This document shows positions 56,006-64,000 of a stretch of 64,000 bases of DNA, one piece after another. Positions within the stretch are counted from its first letter, which is position 1, and every line of letters starts with the position of its first letter. The notes under the pieces are model-generated. The model had not been told where the DNA came from. It saw nothing but the letters and a program-made list of their open reading frames with translations, and made no database searches. The translations under genes and the position numbers were made by a program. Source of the DNA: SIG480 sp045586595 (GTDB taxonomy: Bacteria > Bacillota > Clostridia > Oscillospirales > JAAYXM01); contig JAZNAQ010000020.1 in NCBI GenBank assembly GCA_045586595.1, forward strand, positions 1 to 64,000, written 5' to 3'.

Positions 56006-57406
56006 TCAATCCCAATAATCCACCTCGTGAGGCAAGCCTATATCCTTCACACGGAATGCAGGCTCTTTCCCCTCTTTGCGTTGCTCATCATAGTCCTTAA
56101 GCGCACGAATTGCGTATTTTGACAGTATGAGAATGACAGGCATATTGATTATCGTCATACCTCCCATAGTAATATCTGCAATATTCCAAAGAAGGTCTGC
56201 CGAAAGCCCTGCGCCTACAAATATAACAAGTGCCGCAAGAATGTGATATACACGCATAAATCTCTTTCCCGGGATCCTTCCGAGCATATATATCAAACAT
56301 TTATCTACATAATAAAGATTACCAAGAAGAGTTGTGAACGCAAACAGCATCATTGCTATGGTTATGAATATCGGCCCGAATGCACCAAAAACTTCGGTAA
56401 GCGCTGCCTGGACATACGGTGCGCCTGACATCTCCGCTGTCGGTTCAATGCCTGAGCACATACACATAAACGCCGTAGCTGTACATACAAGAACAGTATC
56501 AATAAACACCGACAATATCTGAACAAGCCCCTGCTTTGCAGGATGAGAAACCTCAGCTGATGCAGATGCATTCGGTGCAGAGCCCACCCCTGCCTCATTA
56601 CTGAAAAGCCCTCGCTTGATGCCATACATTACACACGAGCCCGAAAATCCGCCGAAGATTGCCTCAAAGTTAAACGCATCAGAGAAAATACGCTCAAACA
56701 CCACAGGAAGTGTTGTGATGTTAAGCACAACAACAATAATCGCAACAATAATATATGCAACACCCATAAACGGAACAAGCAGGCTTGTAATCTTAATTAT
56801 GCGTGAGCCTCCGCCCATAAGGCAATAAGCAACGATTGCCGCGAGAACAAACCCTATAACCCATGGCGAATATATCGGGTCATAAAAGCTATATGCAGAA
56901 AAAGTGGATTGCAGATTGTATGATGCAAGCATATTAAACCCGAAACCGTATGTCAGAATAAGAAATACGGAGAACGCAAGAGCGAGCGGACGGCTGTGCA
57001 ACGCCGCCTCTATATAATATGCAGGCCCGCCGAAGCTCTCACCCTTCCCTTTTTTCTTATAAATTTGTGCAAGCGTGCTCTCGACAAACGCCGAGGCTCC
57101 ACCTATTATCGCAATAAGCCACATCCAGAAAACCGAACCAAAACCGCCAAGGCACAGAGCTGTTGAAACACCGATGATATTGCCCGTACCAACGCGTGAA
57201 GCAGTTGAAACCATCAGAGCCTGAAATGACGAGACCCCTTTACCGTCCTTTGGTTTTTCAGTCACGGCCCGTATCTGCTCACCAAAAAGCCGAAACTGAA
57301 CGAACCTTGTTCTTATTGTAAAGTAGAGCCCACCTGCAACAAGAAGAATGATAAGAACATAGCTATATAGCGCATTACTTATCTCAGAAACAATTATATC
57401 AAGCAC
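56006..57406 (-). CDS. sodium:alanine symporter (AGCS family)
   Basis: The protein has 466 residues and about 11 membrane helices. VSTASRVGTGNIIGVSTAL and the later GLFSNEAGVGSAPNASASA are the characteristic AGCS motifs. It takes up alanine or glycine with sodium. A single gene on the minus strand, with the terminator at 55958-55995. Confidence 0.93.
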   Translation of the reverse strand: MLDIIVSEISNALYSYVLIILLVAGGLYFTIRTRFVQFRLFGEQIRAVTEKPKDGKGVSSFQALMVSTASRVGTGNIIGVSTALCLGGFGSVFWMWLIAIIGGASAFVESTLAQIYKKKGKGESFGGPAYYIEAALHSRPLALAFSVFLILTYGFGFNMLASYNLQSTFSAYSFYDPIYSPWVIGFVLAAIVAYCLMGGGSRIIKITSLLVPFMGVAYIIVAIIVVVLNITTLPVVFERIFSDAFNFEAIFGGFSGSCVMYGIKRGLFSNEAGVGSAPNASASAEVSHPAKQGLVQILSVFIDTVLVCTATAFMCMCSGIEPTAEMSGAPYVQAALTEVFGAFGPIFITIAMMLFAFTTLLGNLYYVDKCLIYMLGRIPGKRFMRVYHILAALVIFVGAGLSADLLWNIADITMGGMTIINMPVILILSKYAIRALKDYDEQRKEGKEPAFRVKDIGLPHEVDYWD

Positions 57407-57543
57407 TACAACTTTCCACCTTCAATTATAATTCATATCCGATTATAACTAATATACTCCCAAAAGTCAAACCTCTGCCGTGCCTAATAAGGTTGATTAT
57501 TTCCACAAAACAAAGAAAACAAGAAACGCGGTATGTTTGCAAA

Positions 57544-57855
57544 CTACTCGTTACCTCCTACATTTATCCATATGTGGAGCCATGTATGCACAGCAAATTC
57601 CCCATATTGTATCAGACTTGAGCTTGGAAAAAGCGAACCGAGTCTTATTGTCAGGTCATGCGAACTTTCCTGAATCATAACCGAGCATGTTATGTGGTGA
57701 GAAGCGATGCATACAGTACCGTTCTTAACTCCAATCTCCTTAACAATCTCCATTATCTCCTTAGAAACGTCGTGGAAGGTCGGGACCCACCCTCGGAATT
57801 GGAGCTCAAGCTCCTTTTGATAAACTTTGAATTCCATTTGTGAATTCGCACTCAA
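57544..57855 (-). pseudogene. truncated YjbQ-family (UPF0047) gene
   Basis: The open frame has 103 residues. Residues about 8-68 resemble the N-terminal half of YjbQ, with GTVCIASHHITCSVMIQESSHD around the family's conserved HxTxxxxIxE region. After that the sequence no longer resembles the family and ends at about 60 percent of normal length (about 135-140 residues in typical members). The conserved HGxPSxxLP region is absent. Probably a decayed gene; a real small protein cannot be excluded. Confidence 0.55.
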
Positions 57856-57863
57856 GATATATT

Positions 57864-57912
57864 AAAATCACACGAAAGAGCAAGAACAGTTTCTGCTCCT
57901 TCGTGTGATTTT
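57864..57912. terminator. terminator of the sugar catabolic operon
   Basis: AAAATCACACGAA pairs with TTCGTGTGATTTT, with an inner GAGCA/TGCTC pair. It lies 9 bp after the GatZ-like gene stop. Confidence 0.88.
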
Positions 57913-57920
57913 CAACAATT

Positions 57921-59243
57921 TTAATCGAGAATGGCGTACAGGTAATCGTCTATACAATCGCCCACACGGTCAATAAGCAAATTAGTTGCCGTGTTTTCAA
58001 GCTCTCTCGAACGTACTCTTGCATATTGTTTAGGAAGATACTGGCTGACAAGTGCCAACGGAATTTTACATTCATTAAGGTTATTAAGCAGTTTCTCTAT
58101 CGCGTAAAGAACTTCGTTATTTGTCAGATAATAGCGTGCACGGTCCGAGAAACTATAGGCTCTGGCATAATTTCTTTTTCGAAAATCTCCGTGGTAATAC
58201 TTATCCCAGTATTTCTTATCCTCTTGCATTACCTGCTCCAATATCCACCTGAACCTTGAGGGTGCAAAGCGGTTTAGGCAACTCATTTCCTGCTCAATCT
58301 GCTCAAGTGCAAACAAGCCTTCTCTAAGAGCAAATGTGAGCGCAGGACCCACTTTCAGAATTGCAATTCCGTCTTCTACCATTTCCTTAAGCTTTTCTTT
58401 TGGCTGATAGTCTGTGGAATGCCCCTCAAAAACAAGCCCCGGGTGTTTCAAAAGACCTGCTGTAAGCTCTGACGCTGCGGCTCGGTTATACTCTATAACA
58501 CTCTCATCCGCAAACTCTACACCAGGCTGAACAACAACTGCAATTACCCGCTTCCATGCTTCATCAAGGCCTTTTGAAGCAAAGGCGTTTTCAAAAGCCT
58601 TTATGGTTGCCTCGCAGTCATCGGTTGTTGTAACAGCAACACTATCCTCATTTTCCTGTGCGCCGCCGGGTATAGGAACCTCACTTCCTATTACATATAC
58701 CGGCGCCGGTGCCTCCGGATTATCCAACTTATATTGCTCAAACGCCGTTTCTGCCTCAAGGCATAGTTCCGAACCTCGGCGGGCGATTACTTCATCCGGC
58801 AAACGTGCATCGCGGCTATCATCCGCAAGGCGCATGCTTGTATCTATATGTATCTTGGAAAAACCCGCCAAAACATATGCACGCACAAGCTCTTTCGCGC
58901 GCTCCATTGCCTCTTTTGCCGGCAAATGCTGCCATGTCAGCGGGCCTAAATGGTCACCACCGCACAATAGCTTATCCTTCGGAAAATCCTCCTCATCGGC
59001 AAGACGGTTAAGGAAGTCTCTAAAATCCGCAGGAGTCATCCCCGTATATCCGCCCTCCTGGTTAACCTGGTTTGCGGTAGATTCTACCAACACAACGGTT
59101 GAGTTTTCTTTTGCCCTGCGAAGTGCTGCTCTTATAACAAATTCGTTAGCGCTACAGCAAGAGTATATACCCTTTTCTCTCGAACCGTTGCGGTCGTGCA
59201 AAATGCGGCTTATTGGATTCTCTGTGCATATTGCCGTTTTCAT
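57921..59243 (-). CDS. GatZ/KbaZ-like tagatose-bisphosphate aldolase non-catalytic subunit
   Basis: The protein has 440 residues. GIYSCCSANEFVIRAAL and VLVESTANQVNQEGGYTGMTPADF, then CGGDHLGPLTW, match the GatZ/KbaZ family closely. In E. coli these proteins stabilise the class II aldolase GatY/KbaY, which cleaves tagatose 1,6-bisphosphate. No GatY gene is in the window, so the partner is elsewhere or this protein acts alone. It is the last of three genes with AgaS-like and kinase genes. The ATG at 59243 follows GGAGG; the longer frame does not. Confidence 0.88.
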   Translation of the reverse strand: MKTAICTENPISRILHDRNGSREKGIYSCCSANEFVIRAALRRAKENSTVVLVESTANQVNQEGGYTGMTPADFRDFLNRLADEEDFPKDKLLCGGDHLGPLTWQHLPAKEAMERAKELVRAYVLAGFSKIHIDTSMRLADDSRDARLPDEVIARRGSELCLEAETAFEQYKLDNPEAPAPVYVIGSEVPIPGGAQENEDSVAVTTTDDCEATIKAFENAFASKGLDEAWKRVIAVVVQPGVEFADESVIEYNRAAASELTAGLLKHPGLVFEGHSTDYQPKEKLKEMVEDGIAILKVGPALTFALREGLFALEQIEQEMSCLNRFAPSRFRWILEQVMQEDKKYWDKYYHGDFRKRNYARAYSFSDRARYYLTNNEVLYAIEKLLNNLNECKIPLALVSQYLPKQYARVRSRELENTATNLLIDRVGDCIDDYLYAILD

Positions 59244-59277
59244 AAAAACCTCCATTTAAACGTCGGATTCAAAATCA

Positions 59278-60318
59278 CTATTTAAGTATAATATACGCAT
59301 CCAATCCCTGCGGGGCATCCGGATTGCCGCCCGTCGCAACAGACTTGACAAACGCAAGCATCTGTGCAAGATATATAAACGGTATTCCCCATGCAGAAAA
59401 TTCCTCTATATTATCAATCATAATATGCGCGGTTGAACCGTAGATATTTTCTTTCTCTTTAGAAACCGTCACTACAGGTCCTCCACGAGATATTATGTCC
59501 TTTACCATGTCGTTCTGCAAAGCACTCTCAGACGGATTAAGAAGCATAAGAGTCAATGTATTCTTGTCTCCGATTACCATAGGCCCGTGACGATAGTCAA
59601 GCATATGGAAATAGCGACCTGTAAGAACTGCTATTTCTGTAAAAGCAAGAGCCGCTTCTTCTGCTATGCCGCAGACCGGACCGTCCGCCAAGACCGTGAC
59701 ATTTTCCCAATCCATCTTACCGACTGTTTCCAATACAGAGCGGTACTTTGACTGGAACTCGGCATTGCACTCAGCAACAGCTTCCACCGATGCGGCGAGC
59801 TTTTCATTATTGGAATATACAGATGCCACAAGCAGAATCGCTGCATAAAGATTTGCTACCGTACGGGTCTGGCAAACACTGTTGTCGTAACACCAATCCA
59901 TGGTGAAGTCCAAATCACTCATAGGCATAATGTCGTTTTCATCTTTCATTGAAAGCGAAATAACAGCACAACCAAAATGTTCCTTCATGTGCTTTACAGC
60001 ACGTACCATTTCAGATGTTTTTCCCGAACGCGATATGGTAACTACAATGCTTCCCCTTACAGTTTCTTTCCAAAACTCTGTGTTTGCTATGTAATCACCT
60101 GCCGCAATAGCGGAAGCTGTAGTGTTCTCAAATGCACCAAATATAGTTGCTGCACTTTTTGACAGCATATAGCTGGAGCCACAACCTAAAAACACAAACT
60201 TTCTTTCTTTATGGTTTGCAAAAAAATCTAAAATGTTTGCCTGCTGCTCGTGAAAGTAACCACAGGTTTTCTTAAGAGCCGCCGGTGTGTCCAAAATTTC
60301 TTTTTCTGTTAAAAACAT
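59278..60318 (-). CDS. SIS-domain sugar isomerase/deaminase, AgaS-like
   Basis: The protein has 346 residues and two SIS domains. VFLGCGSSYMLSKSAATIF and VVTISRSGKTSEMVRAV are the phosphosugar-binding loops of the first. The second contains LDYRHGPMVIG, the active-site segment of AgaS/GlmS-type enzymes. AgaS deaminates and isomerises galactosamine 6-phosphate to tagatose 6-phosphate, which fits the GatZ-like neighbour. It lies 2 bp after the kinase gene. Confidence 0.85.
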   Translation of the reverse strand: MFLTEKEILDTPAALKKTCGYFHEQQANILDFFANHKERKFVFLGCGSSYMLSKSAATIFGAFENTTASAIAAGDYIANTEFWKETVRGSIVVTISRSGKTSEMVRAVKHMKEHFGCAVISLSMKDENDIMPMSDLDFTMDWCYDNSVCQTRTVANLYAAILLVASVYSNNEKLAASVEAVAECNAEFQSKYRSVLETVGKMDWENVTVLADGPVCGIAEEAALAFTEIAVLTGRYFHMLDYRHGPMVIGDKNTLTLMLLNPSESALQNDMVKDIISRGGPVVTVSKEKENIYGSTAHIMIDNIEEFSAWGIPFIYLAQMLAFVKSVATGGNPDAPQGLDAYIILK

Positions 60319-60320
60319 AA

Positions 60321-61250
60321 TTATTCCTCCTTAGAATATTCTTTAATTGCCAAACGTAGAGCGCCTTCCGTTGCAGTGTGCGCAGGAGCCTGCAACACGC
60401 ATCCAAGTTTATCTAACTCCTCACTCAGAGGCTTTAGAATCATATCGCCCGTATTAAAAAGACCTCCGAAGTATGATACTTTTACAGGCTCTACCGACCA
60501 AGAAAGCTGCTGTTTTACACCTGATACCAAAAGTGCCAGTTCTTTTGCCGCTCTCGGATAAAGAGCTGCCGCACTCTCATCGCCGGACTTTGCTGCTTCA
60601 AAAGCATATATCTGAAACTTTGCCACCCTGTCACGGTGCGGTGCAATATCTTTTAAAACCGCTTTGATAAACTCAAAATCTTCAGTCAGTTGCAAATCTC
60701 TGTATATTAAATCATACAACGCACCCTTCGGCGCACGCCCGTCAGCCTGTTTTGAAAACAAATTCATAGCCTCACGGCCTATCCAATAGCAAGAGCCGTT
60801 ATCATCAAAAAACTCATTCCAGCCGCCGGCACGCGCGATTTCGCCACTTGCATTGCATCCAAAAGCAATAGAACCTGTACCTGAAACGAGATGAATACCC
60901 TCACTACACTCCAGGGATCCCGCCCAGCCTACTATACCATCATTGACAATCTTTATGGGAATAGGGTTAAGCTTCTCTTTAAGTTCATTTGCAACAGCTA
61001 TATCCATATTTTTATTTTCACCAAAACACGGTAGCCCAATGCAACATCCTGCACACTCCTCGGGTGTTGCCCCAACTGACTTGATAAGTTCTTCAACGCC
61101 TTCAAGGATAAGACTGACAACATTTTCAGCACCAATTTCTTGGTAGGAGCAGCCTGAACGCACGATGATATTGACCGGAACGGCGTCAGTTCTTCCAATA
61201 GCAAAAGATGTTTTCGTTCCGCCTCCGTCGATCCCGATAAACCACTGCAT
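60321..61250 (-). CDS. BadF/BcrA-type sugar kinase (N-acetylhexosamine kinase-like)
   Basis: The protein has 309 residues of the ASKHA ATPase fold. GIDGGGTKTSFAIG is the phosphate 1 motif. VNDGIVGWAGS and LVSGTGSIAFGCN are further nucleotide-binding loops, with EFFDDNGSCYWIG between them. It resembles N-acetylglucosamine kinases of the BadF/BadG family. First gene of a three-gene operon with an isomerase and the GatZ-like protein, it probably phosphorylates an amino sugar. ATG follows GGAGGGAAGG. Confidence 0.85.
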   Translation of the reverse strand: MQWFIGIDGGGTKTSFAIGRTDAVPVNIIVRSGCSYQEIGAENVVSLILEGVEELIKSVGATPEECAGCCIGLPCFGENKNMDIAVANELKEKLNPIPIKIVNDGIVGWAGSLECSEGIHLVSGTGSIAFGCNASGEIARAGGWNEFFDDNGSCYWIGREAMNLFSKQADGRAPKGALYDLIYRDLQLTEDFEFIKAVLKDIAPHRDRVAKFQIYAFEAAKSGDESAAALYPRAAKELALLVSGVKQQLSWSVEPVKVSYFGGLFNTGDMILKPLSEELDKLGCVLQAPAHTATEGALRLAIKEYSKEE

Positions 61251-61285
61251 ACGTTTCCTTCCCTCCTAACAAACAAGTACGTTTT

Positions 61286-61325
61286 AATCGCTTTCGATTA
61301 TATATGTACTGTAAGTTTTTTTCAA
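61286..61325 (-). promoter_or_regulatory. promoter of the sugar operon with a possible cre site
   Basis: TTGAAA (61325-61320), 17 bp, TATAAT (61302-61297) on the minus strand. A palindrome TAATCG-CTTT-CGATTA (61286-61301) overlaps the -10 box and start; it matches the CcpA cre consensus at all but two positions, so catabolite repression is plausible. Confidence 0.65.
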
Positions 61326-61351
61326 TAACACAAGAGTTTTTCCACCCAATA

Positions 61352-61443
61352 ACCACCGTGGTATATAATTATTTGTCATACCAGAAACAGGAGTGGTATT
61401 TTTTTAGTAGCTTCTTGCGGTAGTCCACGATATTTGTTAAAAT
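61352..61443 (+). promoter_or_regulatory. GntR gene promoter and TGGTAT operator half-sites
   Basis: TTGCGG (61415-61420), 17 bp, TAAAAT (61438-61443) on the plus strand. Upstream are ACCACCGTGGT (61352-61362), ATACCA (61378-61383) and GTGGTAT (61393-61399), inverted or direct copies of one half-site. They resemble the TGGTAT-type sites of HutC/UTRA GntR regulators and lie between the divergent promoters. Confidence 0.6.
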
Positions 61444-61475
61444 ATAAATAAAATGTAGGAAAAGGTGTGATGGTC

Positions 61476-62207
61476 ATGAGCAACAATGCGTTATATTTAG
61501 AAATTTACACAAAACTTTTGAATTCAATTAAGCAAGGTGAATACGCTGAAAACACTCCTTTGCCATCGGAGCGGTTTCTGTGTGACAAATATCATGTAAG
61601 CCGTTCTACTGTCCGACAGGCCATCACCCTTCTGCGCGAAGCAGATATTGTTTATACTGTCCAAGGAAACGGAACCTTTGTGAAGCCCCAAGTCTTTACA
61701 CAACCACTGACTAATTTTTATTCATTCACAGATACTCTCAAAAGAAGCGACATCATAATACAAAACAAAATTATTCAATATGACAAAATATTTGCAGATT
61801 CAACAATGGTCAAAAAAACAGGCTATCCTGCAAATTCCGCATTTCACAAAATAGTGCGCCTGCGCTCGGCAAAAGACTACCCTTTGATGTTAGAGACAAC
61901 CTATTTACCGTGTGCACGGTTTCTGAAACTTGATTTGGATGCTTTGTCTAAAGGCTCTTTGTATGAATTTCTTAAAGAAAAATACAGCTTTCACGCAGAC
62001 AACGCCGAGGAGACATTTCAACCTGTACTCCCACTCCCTGAAGAAAAAAAACTTCTTAAAATACACTCCAATACACCCTGTATTCTTCTTGAGCGTTTCA
62101 GCTTTGAGGATGACATGCTCATCGAGTATACAAAATCCATTGTACGTGGTGATAAATATATTTTCCATGTCCAGCTCAATCAATTCATTGATACAAGCAG
62201 TCTTTAA
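61476..62207 (+). CDS. GntR-family regulator, HutC/UTRA type
   Basis: The protein has 243 residues. The N-terminal winged helix has LPSERFLCDKYHVSRSTVRQAI, the GntR signature, followed by GNGTFV. The C-terminal approximately 160 residues are a UTRA effector domain, which in this group binds a phosphosugar such as GlcN6P. It sits between the divergent sugar operon and the dehydrogenase gene and probably controls both. The start at 61476 has AGGAAAAGG at the best distance; 61470 and 61467 are alternatives. Confidence 0.88.
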   Translation: MSNNALYLEIYTKLLNSIKQGEYAENTPLPSERFLCDKYHVSRSTVRQAITLLREADIVYTVQGNGTFVKPQVFTQPLTNFYSFTDTLKRSDIIIQNKIIQYDKIFADSTMVKKTGYPANSAFHKIVRLRSAKDYPLMLETTYLPCARFLKLDLDALSKGSLYEFLKEKYSFHADNAEETFQPVLPLPEEKKLLKIHSNTPCILLERFSFEDDMLIEYTKSIVRGDKYIFHVQLNQFIDTSSL

Positions 62208-62242
62208 AAACGATAAAAAACATTATGGAGGATGCTGTTGTT

Positions 62243-63253
62243 ATGAATATACTCGTCACAATGCCTGAAGGACAGGTCAGAGACACATTCTTTACTCCAT
62301 TATCAAAAAAGTATCTCGAAGCATTGGGCAATGTTACATACAACCCACTCGACAGAGACTACACTAAGGCAGAGCTAAAAGAAGCCCTTAAAGGGATTGA
62401 TGTTGTCTTCTGCGGCTGGCGCAGCACATTCTACGATGAAGAAGTTTTAGAAGGCGCAGACAGCCTTAAGATTTTGGCATACACAGCAGGTAGCCTTGCT
62501 CAGGTTGTTGATGAAACTATCTTTAACAAGGGTATCACGGTACTGGGCGCAAACTGCGTATTCGCAGAATCTGTTGCCGAGAGTTGCCTCTGCTATACAA
62601 TGGTAGGCCTTCGCAGAATATTCAAATATGCAAAGCTTATGGAAAATGGTGGCTGGAAGCCGCTGGATTTTACCACCGAAGGCGTAATGAACAGAACAAT
62701 CGGCCTTATTGGCTTTGGCGCAATCGCTCAGAAGTTTGTCAACTTCTTAAAGCCGTTTAACGTAAATATCCTTGTAAGCTCAAGACACCTTACAGAAGAA
62801 GAAGCTTCAAAATACGGCGTTACAAAGGCTGAGTTTGACGAAGTTTTTGAAAAAAGCGATGTTGTTTCTGTGCATCAGGGCCTCAGCGAAAAGACATATC
62901 ACATGATTGGCAGAGAACAGCTCGACAAAATGAAGGACGGTGCTCTTCTCATAAACACAGCAAGAGGCGCCGTTATAGACCAGGATGCGCTTATTGATGT
63001 TCTTAAAACAGGCAGAATCCACGCAGTTCTTGACGTATATGAAAACGAGCCGCCTGCTGAAGATTCGCCGCTCAGACACCTTGAAAACGTCACCGCAATC
63101 CCGCACATGGGCGGGCCGACAATAGACAGAAGACAGTATTGTGTAATCAAGCTTTGCGAAGATATTGTAAAGTACAACAACGGCGAAAGAGAGCTTGAAA
63201 CTCTGTTCACTATCGACCAGATACAGCACATGAGCAGACCTGTTAAAAAGTAA
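62243..63253 (+). CDS. D-isomer-specific 2-hydroxyacid dehydrogenase family protein
   Basis: The protein has 336 residues. IGLIGFGAIAQKFVNFLKPF is the NAD-binding GxGxxA-like loop, and DGALLINTARGAVIDQDALID is the family signature with the catalytic Arg. HLENVTAIPHMGGPT holds the His-type acid. It resembles phosphoglycerate dehydrogenase-like enzymes. Substrate unknown; the position 35 bp after the GntR gene suggests it processes a sugar-acid product. The ATG at 62243 is chosen because GGAGG precedes it; the upstream ATG contains the ribosome binding site. Confidence 0.87.
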   Translation: MNILVTMPEGQVRDTFFTPLSKKYLEALGNVTYNPLDRDYTKAELKEALKGIDVVFCGWRSTFYDEEVLEGADSLKILAYTAGSLAQVVDETIFNKGITVLGANCVFAESVAESCLCYTMVGLRRIFKYAKLMENGGWKPLDFTTEGVMNRTIGLIGFGAIAQKFVNFLKPFNVNILVSSRHLTEEEASKYGVTKAEFDEVFEKSDVVSVHQGLSEKTYHMIGREQLDKMKDGALLINTARGAVIDQDALIDVLKTGRIHAVLDVYENEPPAEDSPLRHLENVTAIPHMGGPTIDRRQYCVIKLCEDIVKYNNGERELETLFTIDQIQHMSRPVKK

Positions 63254-63265
63254 TAAAGATTGACG

Positions 63266-63291
63266 AACCCCCGCCGTACGGCGGTGGTTTT
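63266..63291 (+). terminator. terminator of the GntR-dehydrogenase unit
   Basis: AACC-CCGCCG pairs with CGGCGG-TGGTT around TA and is followed by TTT. Confidence 0.75.
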
Positions 63292-63320
63292 CTCGCGGCG
63301 ATAAATATTTGTTTCACGCA

Positions 63321-63349
63321 TTGATTTAGTTTTAAATTTGTGGTAAACT
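63321..63349 (+). promoter_or_regulatory. candidate promoter of the riboswitch-ecfT transcript
   Basis: TTGATT (63321-63326) and TAAACT (63344-63349) are 17 bp apart, about 50 bp upstream of the riboswitch. Confidence 0.5.
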
Positions 63350-63394
63350 TTATTGCATAATATTTTTAATTTAATACATTCACACAGAGTGTCG

Positions 63395-63600
63395 GTTATG
63401 CTATAAAGGCTTATCTGCAAGGCATAATCGGTGAAAAGGGAATGGGGTGAGAATCCCCTGCGATAACTGTCGGTGTGTGCATCGAAGTTTTTGTATCCGT
63501 CAGCGAAAGCTGGTCATTGGGAAACCGAGAAGGCAGGATGAGAAAACGCGGGCTTTTGTCTATATGGTGCGAGTCACAAGACCTGCTTTGATGTTATCTC
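63395..63600 (+). promoter_or_regulatory. cobalamin riboswitch
   Basis: The conserved landmarks follow in order: GGTGAAAAGGGAATGGGGTG, AGAATCCCCTGC, a TAACTGTC box, CGTCAGCGAAAGCTGGTCA, GGAAACCGAGAAGGC and AGTCACAAGACCTGC. These are the core of the B12 aptamer. The downstream hairpin at 63712-63757 is the expected off-state terminator, so cobalamin should shut off the ECF gene. Confidence 0.9.
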
Positions 63601-63711
63601 GCAAGTGCTTGTTCGCATAGAGGTAATGTTTTTGTTTGCACTTAGCCAATTATGGCAAGGGCTCATTTAGGCATAGGCAAACAAATTGTGATTCATCACA
63701 GAAAAACTCAG

Positions 63712-63757
63712 CTGTGGTAATTTTTTCAAAAGAAAAATTGCCGCAGTTTTTTATTTA
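63712..63757 (+). terminator. riboswitch-controlled terminator
   Basis: CTGTGGTAATTTTT pairs with AAAAATTGCCGCAG (with two wobble pairs) followed by TTTTTT, about 30 bp before the ecfT start codon. Confidence 0.8.
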
Positions 63758-63785
63758 CTGCGGTAAAGAAAAGTGGCTGGTTAAA

Positions 63786-64000
63786 ATGAGCGAATTTAAA
63801 ACATATCACCCGATTGTAAATTTTACATATTTTGTATTTGTCATCGGATTTTCTTGCTTCTTTATGCATCCGGTGTGCCTCGGCATATCTCTCATTTGCG
63901 GATTCACATATTCCGTGATGTTAAAGGGCAAGCAGGCAATCAAGACAAGTTTAATATACATGCTGCCGATGCTCGTTATGATGGCGCTTATAAACCCCGC
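63786..64000 (+). CDS. ECF transporter T component (EcfT/CbiQ-like), 3' end beyond the window
   Basis: The first 71 codons are visible. The protein opens MSEFKTYHPIVNFTYFVFVIG and has at least two membrane segments before the end, and YHPIVNF with a conserved His-Pro-x-Val-Asn matches the N-terminus of T components. The upstream cobalamin riboswitch suggests the transporter brings in B12 or its precursors, which MetH in this window needs. The AAAGTGG ahead is a weak ribosome binding site. Confidence 0.8.
   Translation, partial: MSEFKTYHPIVNFTYFVFVIGFSCFFMHPVCLGISLICGFTYSVMLKGKQAIKTSLIYMLPMLVMMALINP

Noticed and set aside
62807..63420. Minus-strand frames over the dehydrogenase gene
   Set aside because: They are shadows of a clear 2-hydroxyacid dehydrogenase and cross its terminator.

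Overview
The window looks like a chromosomal segment of a gut-type Clostridia bacterium, most likely Oscillospiraceae or a relative. This is inferred from the SpoVB-like flippase, AGCS and NSS sodium symporters, a split cobalamin-dependent methionine synthase, clean TTGACA/TATAAT promoters with strong GGAGG ribosome binding sites, and short palindromic repeats of the kind common in that group. No rRNA gene or CRISPR array is present.

Layout. Bases 1-4.6 kb hold minus-strand transport and metabolic genes: a CLC channel or antiporter, a CPA2 cation/proton antiporter, a PnuC-like vitamin transporter and an amidohydrolase. Bases 5.1-9.06 kb are a three-gene folate/methionine operon: MetF, a stand-alone MetH activation domain, and a MetH that lacks that domain. 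A homologous noncoding element flanks each side of this operon. Each copy makes, on paper, a long structured RNA leftward and a tiny hairpin RNA rightward. Next come an SdpR/SdpI-type autorepressor-immunity pair, a tRNA-Pro gene surrounded by broken copies of its own ends, transketolase, and tRNA-Ala(GGC).

Bases 13410-46259 are an approximately 32.8 kb prophage inserted exactly at the 3' end of tRNA-Ala. A 10-bp direct repeat, ATCTCCACCA, marks both ends. The head and packaging genes resemble short-tailed (podovirus-like) phages: portal, scaffold, capsid, a 2046-residue polyvalent protein, and a beta-propeller-like stabilisation protein. The large terminase sits with the lysis genes, about 17 kb from the small terminase. 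The early region has SSB, a HUH-type replication protein and a run of tiny overlapping Cys-rich genes, several of them only 49-56 codons. A divergent Cro/repressor switch leads into a plus-strand lysogeny cassette: an ImmA-like protease, two membrane or exported proteins, a lipoprotein, and a large serine recombinase whose reading frame crosses the attachment site.

After the prophage come an amino-acid permease, a DUF4430 lipoprotein, an ABC exporter, a SpoVB-like flippase, a phosphatase-acetyltransferase fusion that seems to lack a standard start codon, an unusual OMP-decarboxylase homologue, an NSS transporter, a cytoplasmic Cu/Zn-SOD-like protein, an AGCS alanine symporter, and a YjbQ remnant. 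Bases 57.9-63.25 kb form an amino-sugar catabolic locus: GatZ-like, AgaS-like SIS isomerase and BadF-type kinase on the minus strand, and a divergent GntR regulator and hydroxyacid dehydrogenase on the plus strand. The window ends with a cobalamin riboswitch, its terminator, and the start of an ECF transporter T-component gene.

Most confident calls: metF/metH, transketolase, terminase, portal, SSB, serine recombinase, the tRNAs, the riboswitch and the sugar locus. Most worth checking: the paired noncoding RNA elements, the recombinase tail swap, the repeated YH-C-CxxC domain in the lysogeny cassette, the promoter-then-terminator ahead of the late phage genes, and the possible AUA start codon.
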